The notes beneath the pieces were generated by a model. That model ran no database searches. It was not told the DNA's origin and saw nothing but the letters and a program-made list of their open reading frames with translations. Below are positions 8,153 to 13,660 of a stretch of 13,660 nt of DNA, one piece after another. The stretch comes from Wenzhouxiangella sp. (GTDB taxonomy: Bacteria > Pseudomonadota > Gammaproteobacteria > Xanthomonadales > Wenzhouxiangellaceae): positions 1 through 13,660 of the forward strand of contig SLJA01000280.1 in NCBI GenBank assembly GCA_007135355.1. The letters are read 5' to 3'. Position 1 is the stretch's first letter. Each line of letters opens with the position of its first letter. A program made the position numbers and the translations under genes.

Positions 8153-8315
8153 TTGAACCGCAGATGAACGCGGATGAACGCAGATGTTCATGATCAAGGT
8201 CGAAATTGAAGCTCCCGGAGCCGGCGGTGAAAGCCGGCCAAGATCAGGTGCCGCGAATTCCGACTTTTTCACTTTGATTTTCATCCGCGTTCATCTGCGT
8301 TCATCCGCGGTTCAA
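8153..8315. repeat. MITE-like inverted-repeat element (iterated GATGAACGC arms) inside the pnt operon
   Basis: The left arm 8153-8186 and the reverse complement of the right arm 8282-8315 are each 34 nt and differ at only 3 positions, all A/G swaps. Both arms are built from an iterated decamer of form R-GATGAACGC; A and G alternate along an arm and occur in opposite phase between arms. Weaker pairing continues inwards (ATCAAGGTCGAAA against ATCAAAGTGAAAA). The core holds a GCCGGC-7-GCCGGC hairpin (8220-8238). The element begins at the first base after the pntAA TGA and ends 25 bp before the pntAB ATG. No coding capacity is apparent. From memory, similar CCGCAGATGAACGC-type sequences recur in many environmental bacterial genomes; this cannot be verified here. 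Confidence 0.85.
8220..8238. repeat. Internal GC-rich hairpin in the core of the repeat element
   Basis: GCCGGC at 8220-8225 and GCCGGC at 8233-8238 form a 6-bp stem around the 7-nt loop GGTGAAA. It sits close to the centre of the 163-bp element and would form the tip of a long cruciform or RNA hairpin made by the outer arms. No T-tract follows it. Confidence 0.55.
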
Positions 8316-8339
8316 ACCACTTAAAAATCGGGAGAAATC

Positions 8340-8642
8340 ATGGAAGGCTGGATTGCACTGTATATCTTCATGCTGGCGGCGTTTACCGGGATCGAGGTGA
8401 TTCGTCGGGTTCCGGCCATCCTGCATACGCCGTTGATGTCGGGCTCGAACTTCATTCACGGCATCGTGGTTGTCGGGGGCATGGTGGTGCTGGGCATGGC
8501 CGATACCACGGCGGAAATCGTGGTTGGTTTCATCGCTGTCTTTCTGGGCGCGGGCAACGCGGTCGGCGGGTATGTTGTGACCGATCGGATGCTGGAGATG
8601 TTCAAGTCTTCGGACAAGACCAAGACTCAAAGCAAGGAATAA
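8340..8642 (+). CDS. pntAB: NAD(P) transhydrogenase subunit alpha part 2 (membrane domain dII)
   Basis: This 100-residue inner-membrane protein supplies the alpha-side helices of the proton channel. Three hydrophobic stretches are visible: about 4-19 (WIALYIFMLAAFTGIE), about 38-55 (FIHGIVVVGGMVVLGMAD) and about 58-81 (AEIVVGFIAVFLGAGNAVGG onwards), followed by a polar C-terminal tail ending KTKTQSKE. Length and topology fit PntAB. GGGAGA (8330-8335) gives a good ribosome-binding site just before the ATG. The gene follows the repeat element and ends 6 bp before pntB, so pntAB and pntB are tightly coupled while pntAA is separated from them by 187 bp. Confidence 0.95.
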   Translation: MEGWIALYIFMLAAFTGIEVIRRVPAILHTPLMSGSNFIHGIVVVGGMVVLGMADTTAEIVVGFIAVFLGAGNAVGGYVVTDRMLEMFKSSDKTKTQSKE

Positions 8643-8648
8643 GCCGCC

Positions 8649-10043
8649 ATGACGCCATTGGAATTCATCGTACCCGCGGCCTACTTTGCCGCAGCCGTAA
8701 TGTTCATCTACGGACTGAAGGGCATGAGCTCGCCGGTCACCGCTCGATCCGGCATGATCTGGGCGGGTATCGCCATGCTGCTGGCCGTGGCAGTTACTTT
8801 TTTCCACCCCAAGGTCGAGGGCAATTACCTGCTGATGATCATCGCCCTGGTATCGGCCTCGGGGCTGGCCTGGTGGTGGGCACGCATCGTCGCCATGACC
8901 GACATGCCGCAGATGATCGCCTTGTACAACGGTATGGGCGGGGGGTCGGCGGCGGCCATCGCCGCGGTCGAGCTGCTGAAGGTGCACTCCGGCCAGGTGG
9001 ATTTGCAGCCCGTCACCCTGCTGGTGGCAGCGTTTGGTGCCATCATCGGCTCAATCGCCTTCTCCGGCTCCCTGATCGCTTTTGCCAAGTTGCAGGGCTG
9101 GATGCGCAAAACCTGGCGCTTCCCCAGCCAACAGCTGATCAACATGGTGGTGTTTGGCGTGACCGTCCTGCTAGGCCTGATCATCTTCTTCGCAGGACCG
9201 CACCCCTTCCTGCTGGTGTTGTTCTTCGGCTTCGCCCTGGCCGCCGGCGTGCTGATCACCATTCCCATCGGTGGCGCCGACATGCCGGTGGTGATTTCAC
9301 TCTATAACGCCCTGACCGGGGTCGCGGTGGGTCTGAAGGGCTATGTCCTGGAAATCCCGGCCCTGATGATCGCCGGCATTGTCGTCGGTGCAGCCGGCAC
9401 CTTGCTGACGCAGTTGATGGCCAAGGCCATGAACCGCTCCCTGGGCAACGTCCTGTTCGCCGGCTTCGGCAAGGCCGATGAGGACGCCGTTGGCGGCGAG
9501 GTCACCGGCGAGATGAAATCCATCGACGCCACCGATGCGGCCATCCAGATGGCGTATGCCGAAAAGGTCATCATCGTGCCCGGTTACGGCCTGGCTGTGG
9601 CCCAGGCCCAGCACAAGATCTGGGAGATGACCGAGCTGCTGATGAGCCGTGGGGTGAAGGTCAGCTTCGCCATCCACCCGGTGGCCGGCCGCATGCCCGG
9701 CCACATGAACGTGCTGCTGGCCGAGGCCGGCGTGGATTACGAGATGATCCATGATCTGGAAGACATCAACGCCCAGTTTCCGAACACGGATGTGGCTCTG
9801 GTGATCGGTGCCAATGACGTGGTCAACCCGGCCGCGCGCAAAGACCCCAGCAGCCCGATCTTCGGTATGCCCATTCTGGATGTCGACAAGGCCAGGAACT
9901 GCATTGTCGTCAAGCGCGGACAGGGCACGGGCTTCTCCGGTATCGAGAACTTGCTGTTCTTCGAGGACAACACGCGCATGCTTTACGGCGACGCGCAAAA
10001 AGTCGCACAAGCCCTGATCGCCGGGATCAAGTCCCTGGGGTAA
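8649..10043 (+). CDS. pntB: NAD(P) transhydrogenase subunit beta (membrane domain plus NADP-binding dIII)
   Basis: PntB carries the remaining membrane helices and the NADP(H)-binding domain of the transhydrogenase. The first 270 residues or so are largely hydrophobic, with several helices, for example 4-22, 36-52, 60-80, 121-147, 164-182, 187-206 and 235-256. The soluble dIII follows, with GYGLAVAQAQHKIWEM (312-327), HPVAGRMPGHMNVLLAEAGV (343-362), GANDVVNPAA (387-396) and KRGQGTGFSGIENLLFFED (422-440). These are the family's nucleotide-binding segments in the usual order. At 464 residues it is about the length of E. coli PntB. AAGGA (8634-8638) lies inside the end of pntAB, 10 bases before the ATG. 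Confidence 0.97.
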   Translation: MTPLEFIVPAAYFAAAVMFIYGLKGMSSPVTARSGMIWAGIAMLLAVAVTFFHPKVEGNYLLMIIALVSASGLAWWWARIVAMTDMPQMIALYNGMGGGSAAAIAAVELLKVHSGQVDLQPVTLLVAAFGAIIGSIAFSGSLIAFAKLQGWMRKTWRFPSQQLINMVVFGVTVLLGLIIFFAGPHPFLLVLFFGFALAAGVLITIPIGGADMPVVISLYNALTGVAVGLKGYVLEIPALMIAGIVVGAAGTLLTQLMAKAMNRSLGNVLFAGFGKADEDAVGGEVTGEMKSIDATDAAIQMAYAEKVIIVPGYGLAVAQAQHKIWEMTELLMSRGVKVSFAIHPVAGRMPGHMNVLLAEAGVDYEMIHDLEDINAQFPNTDVALVIGANDVVNPAARKDPSSPIFGMPILDVDKARNCIVVKRGQGTGFSGIENLLFFEDNTRMLYGDAQKVAQALIAGIKSLG

Positions 10044-10050
10044 ACTTTAG

Positions 10051-10071
10051 CCAGCGCTGCGGCATCGCTGG
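10051..10071 (+). terminator. Hairpin after pntB (weak terminator candidate)
   Basis: CCAGCG (10051-10056) pairs with CGCTGG (10066-10071) around a 9-nt loop, 8 bases after the pntB stop. The position suits the end of the pnt operon, but the sequence after the stem (TCCCAGATGC) has no T-tract. It is at best a weak or Rho-assisted terminator or an mRNA 3'-end stabiliser. Confidence 0.3.
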
Positions 10072-10081
10072 TCCCAGATGC

Positions 10082-10108
10082 TTGACAGCTGTGTTAGTGT
10101 TGTATAAC
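10082..10108 (+). promoter_or_regulatory. Promoter upstream of the lipoprotein-asnB unit
   Basis: The -35 is a perfect TTGACA (10082-10087). TATAAC (10103-10108) matches TATAAT at 5 of 6 positions, but the spacer is only 15 bases. Such a short spacer suggests a promoter that needs remodelling or is weak without help. Transcription would begin around 10115, and GGAGG (10126-10130) lies 8 bases before the lipoprotein ATG. Confidence 0.6.
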
Positions 10109-10112
10109 ACTA
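10095..10112. promoter_or_regulatory. Palindromic operator candidate over the -10 element
   Basis: TAGTGTT (10095-10101) and AACACTA (10106-10112) are perfect 7-bp inverted arms around GTAT. The palindrome covers the -10 hexamer, the classic placement for a repressor site. The AGTGT/ACACT half-site recalls GntR/YtrA-type operators, but no regulator gene is visible nearby and the family cannot be assigned. Confidence 0.45.
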
Positions 10113-10138
10113 TAGGTGGTCCCTTGGAGGCTTAAACC

Positions 10139-11845
10139 ATGACTCGTCTGCTGATTGTTGCGCTTGCTCTCTTATTGGCCGCTTGCGGCCGTGAATCCGA
10201 TCCGCAGGAGGCGGCGAATGCCGTCACTACAGCGGCACCGCAGCCGGAAGCCACTGCTCCGATCGATGCCGCGCTGGCCGCGGACCTGCTGGCCCGCATC
10301 GATGCCGATACGGCAAAACTATGGCTCAGCCTGGAGCCCATGCCCGAAGGTCTGATGGATCAGATCTGGTCAGCGCTTGCGGGAATGAACGATCAGCTCA
10401 ATGAGGATTTCACCGAGATGGCCGAAAACATCGGCGATCCGCTGATCCGCGCCCTGTGGCAAGAGCTGGGACAGCTGACCTCGCCGCAAGACTATGCCGA
10501 GCGCGGCCTTGATCCCAACGGGCTGGCGGCGGTACACCTGATGTCCATCTACCCTTCCGCGCACTGGCAGTTGAGCGAACCAGAGGCCTTTGCCGCCATG
10601 CTGGCGCGGGTCGAGGACGAGGCGGAAACGCCCTTCCCGCGCCGCGATATTGGCGATGAGGAGTTGATTTGGGTCGACATGGGGCAGGTCGGTCTGGCGA
10701 TCCACCATGACCAGCAGTTCATGACGGCTGCGATCGTCTCCGATCGGGAAGATCTGCTGCGGCGCGTCGCCAACCTCGACCAGGCGCCCAACCCGATTCA
10801 GCGCTCCGAGGTCGAAGGCTTTGCCCGACAACGCGGACTGCGTCTGGAAAGCTTCGGCTTTTTCGACTTCGGCCGCCTGCTCGCCCTGCTTCTCGACGGT
10901 GAGGATGAATTGCTGGTCCAGTTACGCGCCGATTCGCCTCTGGGCATGGCGGCTGCAGACGCCAACTGCCGCGCCGAGCTTGGGCAGCTGACCCGAATGT
11001 TCCCGCGCAAAAGTTACGGCAACACCGACGTTACAGACACCAGCATCAGCATGAAACTGACGCTGGAAAGCGACTCGGACTTTGGCCGTCGCCTCAGCCC
11101 CATTGCCGACAGCCCGCTGTCGCTGACCAGCGATCGCAGCGGCCTGATGTCCATGGGAATTGCCTTGAATCTGGTGGCCGCACGCGATTTCGGCCGTCAG
11201 GTGGTCGGGGGCTGGGTCGAGGCGCCGCCACAATGTTTCCTGTTCAACAACATCGCGGAAAACGCCGCTCAGTGGCAACTGGCGCTGAATCGACCGATCC
11301 CACCCGTGGTCACTAATCTGCATGGCGCCCGCATGGAGATCACGCGGCTGGAGATGGTTGAGGCCAGCGACCCGGAAATGGCGGGTACACTGGCGGTGTT
11401 CATGCATAACCCGCAAATGCTGATCGGCATGGCGCAGATGTTTTCGCCCGAGCTGGCAGCGCTGGATCTGCGCCCCGGCGGCGAGCCTCAACCAGTACCC
11501 GCAGAGCTGGTGCCGCAGCTAGCCGGCACACCAGCCTGGGTCGGTTTGAGCGAGAGCGGCCTGGGCATCGCCGTTGGCGAGGGACAAGACAGCGCCCTGC
11601 CCAATGCCCTGACCGCCGGCAGCGCCGACAGCGCCATACTCAGTTTCGGGCTGGATATTGCCGCCTATGCGGAGCTGGTTTCTATCGGGCTGGCCAACCT
11701 ACCGGGTCAGGGTGCCGATTTCGACGCCGAAGAGGCCGCCGAAGCCATGGCTGCGCTGTCCAGTCTGTACCGCTACATGGCCGGCAGTCTGCACCTCAGC
11801 GAGACCGGCATCGAAATGCGACTGACCGTCGATCTGCTCGACTGA
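10139..11845 (+). CDS. Large uncharacterised lipoprotein
   Basis: I do not recognise the family of this 568-residue protein. The N-terminus MTRLLIVALALLLAAC is a lipoprotein signal peptide: Arg3, a hydrophobic core and the lipobox LAAC with Cys16 as the lipidated residue. Gly at +2 rather than Asp predicts transfer to the outer membrane. A flexible Ala/Pro/Glu-rich linker (about 20-45) leads into a mixed alpha/beta body with no obvious catalytic motif. Only two further cysteines are present, at 277 and 366, and could form a disulfide in the periplasm. The amino-acid pattern (for example YPSAHWQLSEPEAFAAMLAR at about 138-157) suggests a soluble periplasm-facing protein; a DUF3352-like fold is one possibility, not established. 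GGAGG gives a strong ribosome-binding site. asnB follows after 9 bp, so the two are probably cotranscribed. Confidence 0.8.
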   Translation: MTRLLIVALALLLAACGRESDPQEAANAVTTAAPQPEATAPIDAALAADLLARIDADTAKLWLSLEPMPEGLMDQIWSALAGMNDQLNEDFTEMAENIGDPLIRALWQELGQLTSPQDYAERGLDPNGLAAVHLMSIYPSAHWQLSEPEAFAAMLARVEDEAETPFPRRDIGDEELIWVDMGQVGLAIHHDQQFMTAAIVSDREDLLRRVANLDQAPNPIQRSEVEGFARQRGLRLESFGFFDFGRLLALLLDGEDELLVQLRADSPLGMAAADANCRAELGQLTRMFPRKSYGNTDVTDTSISMKLTLESDSDFGRRLSPIADSPLSLTSDRSGLMSMGIALNLVAARDFGRQVVGGWVEAPPQCFLFNNIAENAAQWQLALNRPIPPVVTNLHGARMEITRLEMVEASDPEMAGTLAVFMHNPQMLIGMAQMFSPELAALDLRPGGEPQPVPAELVPQLAGTPAWVGLSESGLGIAVGEGQDSALPNALTAGSADSAILSFGLDIAAYAELVSIGLANLPGQGADFDAEEAAEAMAALSSLYRYMAGSLHLSETGIEMRLTVDLLD

Positions 11846-11854
11846 CAACCACCT

Positions 11855-13513
11855 ATGTGCTCGATATTGGGATTGTTCGATATCCCCGCGGCTCGCGGCG
11901 ATCTGCGCCCCACCGCCCTGCAAGCCTCGCGCCTGCAACGCCACCGCGGGCCGGACTGGAGCGGTATCCACGTCGGCGACCGGGCCATCATCGCGCATGA
12001 ACGCCTGGCCATTGTCGACATCAACTCCGGCGCCCAGCCGCTCTACACCCCAGACGGCCAAGTCGCCCTGGGCGTCAACGGCGAGATTTACAACCACCGC
12101 GAACTACGTACGAGCTGCCCGCACTTTGAGTTTCAGACCGGCTCGGACTGCGAGGTCATCCTGGCCCTGTACCAGCGCGACGGCGCCGATTTCCTGCCGC
12201 TGCTCAACGGCATCTATGCCTTCGTCCTGTGGGACGAAGCGCGCGGCCGTTACTTGATCGCGCGCGACCCCATCGGTGTCATGCCCCTTTACTACGGCCG
12301 CGACGAGCAAGGCATGCTGTGGGTCGCATCCGAAATGAAGGCCATCGAGCCCTGGTGCCGCCAGGTTCAAGCCTTTCCGCCCGGTCATCTGCTCGACTCC
12401 GAGGAAGGCGAAATCCGGCGCTGGTACAACCCGGCCTGGCGCGACTTCGAAGCCGCCGACGAACCGGCCAGCCCGGCCCGGCTGCGCGAAGCACTGGAGC
12501 AGGCCGTCCACCGCCAACTGATGTGCGACGTACCCTACGGTGTACTGTTGTCAGGGGGACTGGATTCCTCTCTGGTGGCCGCCATCGCCCAGCGCTATGC
12601 CGACAAGCGCATCGAGTCCGACGATACCGAAGAGGCCTGGTGGCCACGCCTGCATTCCTTCGCCATCGGCCTGGAAGGTTCACCCGATCTGGCCGCCGCA
12701 CGCGTGGCAGCCAAGGCCATCGGCACCCTGCACCACGAGTTTCATTACACGATCCAGGAAGGCCTGGACGCGCTGGAAGACGTCATCCGCCATATCGAGA
12801 CCTTTGATGTCACCACCATCCGGGCCTCGACGCCGATGTTCCTGCTGGCCCGCCGCATCAAGGCCATGGGCATCAAGATGGTGATGTCCGGCGAGGGTGC
12901 CGATGAGATCTTCGGCGGTTACCTGTACTTCCACAAGGCTCCCGACGCGCGCGCCTTCCACGAGGAAACCGTGCGCAAGATCGACAAGCTGCATCTGTAC
13001 GACTGCCTGCGTGCCAACAAGTCCATGGCCGCCTGGGGCGTGGAGGCACGCGTGCCTTTCCTCGACCTGGAGTTCCTGGAAACGGCCATGCGTATGGACC
13101 CGGCGGCCAAGATGGCCGGCCCCGGCAAGCCGGAAAAGGCCATCCTGCGCATGGCCGGCGAAGGCCTGCTGCCCGACGAAATCCTGTGGCGCCAGAAAGA
13201 ACAGTTTTCCGACGGCGTCGGTTACGGCTGGATCGACGCCTTGAAGGCACACGCCGAAGCCCAGGTCAGCGACCGCGAACTGAGTGAGGCTACCCAGCGC
13301 TTCCCGCTCAACCCGCCGATCACCAAGGAGCAGTTCCTGTATCGGCGCATTTTCGAGCGCCACTTCCCCTCATCGGCTGCTGCCGCCACCGTTCCCGGCG
13401 GGCCATCCATCGCCTGCTCCACGCCCGAAGCCCTGGCCTGGGACGAAGGCTTTGCGACCATGGCCGATCCGTCGGGACGGGCCATGCGTGGGGTGCATCA
13501 GGACAGCTACTGA
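11855..13513 (+). CDS. asnB: Glutamine-hydrolysing asparagine synthetase B
   Basis: AsnB makes asparagine from aspartate, ATP and glutamine. The N-terminal glutaminase domain begins MCSILGLFDI with Cys2 as nucleophile after Met removal, then RHRGPDWSG (29-37), HERLAIVD (48-55), NGEIYNH (75-81) and TGSDCEVILALYQ (95-107). The synthetase domain carries the pyrophosphate loop LLSGGLDSSLVAAI (231-244) and later segments ETFDVTTIRASTPM, MSGEGADEIFGGYLYFHKAP, MAAWGVEARVPFLD and WRQKEQFSDGVGYGWID. At 552 residues it nearly equals E. coli AsnB (554) and matches it closely throughout, including the C-terminal VPGGPSIACS and DPSGRA. No convincing ribosome-binding site precedes the ATG; expression may depend on translation of the lipoprotein gene ending 9 bp upstream. 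Confidence 0.97.
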   Translation: MCSILGLFDIPAARGDLRPTALQASRLQRHRGPDWSGIHVGDRAIIAHERLAIVDINSGAQPLYTPDGQVALGVNGEIYNHRELRTSCPHFEFQTGSDCEVILALYQRDGADFLPLLNGIYAFVLWDEARGRYLIARDPIGVMPLYYGRDEQGMLWVASEMKAIEPWCRQVQAFPPGHLLDSEEGEIRRWYNPAWRDFEAADEPASPARLREALEQAVHRQLMCDVPYGVLLSGGLDSSLVAAIAQRYADKRIESDDTEEAWWPRLHSFAIGLEGSPDLAAARVAAKAIGTLHHEFHYTIQEGLDALEDVIRHIETFDVTTIRASTPMFLLARRIKAMGIKMVMSGEGADEIFGGYLYFHKAPDARAFHEETVRKIDKLHLYDCLRANKSMAAWGVEARVPFLDLEFLETAMRMDPAAKMAGPGKPEKAILRMAGEGLLPDEILWRQKEQFSDGVGYGWIDALKAHAEAQVSDRELSEATQRFPLNPPITKEQFLYRRIFERHFPSSAAAATVPGGPSIACSTPEALAWDEGFATMADPSGRAMRGVHQDSY

Positions 13514-13541
13514 GCCTGATTTGGTGCTGGAACGCAGTCTC

Positions 13542-13570
13542 TTGCCAAATTTTGCCAAGGCGACTAGTCT
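13542..13570 (+). promoter_or_regulatory. Promoter of the ParD-like antitoxin gene
   Basis: TTGCCA (13542-13547, 5 of 6 to the -35 consensus) and TAGTCT (13565-13570, 3 of 6 to the -10) are 17 bases apart. The expected start point falls at or next to the antitoxin ATG at 13577, so the mRNA could be leaderless. TTGCCAA occurs twice, at 13542-13548 and 13552-13558, 10 bp apart (one helical turn), a possible operator for autoregulation by the antitoxin. Confidence 0.45.
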
Positions 13571-13576
13571 TAGCGC

Positions 13577-13660
13577 ATGAGCACGATGAACATCTCCTTG
13601 CCCGAAAACCTCAAGTCCTTCGTCGACGAACAGGTCAGCGAGCGCGGCTATAGCACCAGC
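13577..13660 (+). CDS. ParD-like (ribbon-helix-helix) type II antitoxin, 5' part only
   Basis: The 28 visible codons, from MSTMNISLPENLKSFVDEQV to the window edge, match the start of ParD-type antitoxins, where a short beta strand (MNISLPENL) is followed by helix 1 of the ribbon-helix-helix fold and the conserved VSERGYS turn. Such proteins bind their own promoter and neutralise a ParE-like toxin, usually encoded immediately downstream; here that part is outside the window. ATG 13577 and ATG 13586 are both possible starts. The alternative start gives MNISLPENL, a common family start, and neither has a clear ribosome-binding site. The call rests on a short fragment. Confidence 0.75.
   Translation, partial: MSTMNISLPENLKSFVDEQVSERGYSTS

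Noticed and set aside
7226..8284. Minus-strand open frame of 352 codons opposite pntAA
   Set aside because: It is antisense to a clear pntAA, runs into the repeat element, and its composition (rich in His, Gly, Asp and Gln) is typical of shadow frames.
8153..8315. CRISPR array, because of repeated GATGAACGC units
   Set aside because: The units are contiguous decamers with no spacers, and the arms are inverted rather than direct repeats; no cas genes are nearby.
9297..10010. Minus-strand open frame of 237 codons opposite pntB
   Set aside because: Antisense to the conserved dIII domain of PntB; no ribosome-binding site or recognisable motif.

Overview
The window is high-GC, densely coding DNA that reads like the chromosome of a free-living gammaproteobacterium, most likely near Xanthomonadales/Wenzhouxiangellaceae. 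The support for this is an Rrf2-type regulator directly in front of sufB, an AmgK/MurU muropeptide-salvage pair, a three-gene (pntAA-pntAB-pntB) transhydrogenase, and an AsnB very close to the enterobacterial enzyme. The taxonomic placement is inference. I saw no phage, insertion sequence, CRISPR, rRNA or tRNA.

Layout. Positions 1-1915 (minus strand) hold the start of a suf operon: an Rrf2/SufR-type regulator followed by sufB, whose last few codons run off the left edge. A short divergent control region (about 1916-2040) carries a good minus-strand promoter and an AT-rich Fur-box-like palindrome. From about 2008 to 6883 (plus strand) lie mgsA/rarA, a large GT-A-glycosyltransferase-like protein with a probable PqqD-like N-terminal domain, then amgK and murU. 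The last three genes overlap by 4 bases at each junction, which predicts translational coupling. Kinase, uridylyltransferase and a putative glycosyltransferase together could form a sugar salvage-to-transfer route. This is the most interesting lead in the window.

Positions 7040-10043 encode the proton-translocating NAD(P) transhydrogenase. pntAA and pntAB are split by a 163-bp MITE-like element (8153-8315) that starts directly after the pntAA stop codon. It has 34-bp inverted arms built from an iterated decamer. After pntB comes a new transcription unit: a promoter with a consensus TTGACA and a 7-bp-arm palindrome over the -10, a large uncharacterised lipoprotein (10139-11845), and asnB (11855-13513). 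At the right edge a ParD-like antitoxin gene begins (13577) behind its own promoter; its partner toxin would lie outside the window.

Most genes are housekeeping. The parts that deserve a second look are the PqqD-like/GT protein and its coupling to amgK-murU, the repeat element inside the pnt operon, the lipoprotein with its operator-like promoter, and the suf control region.
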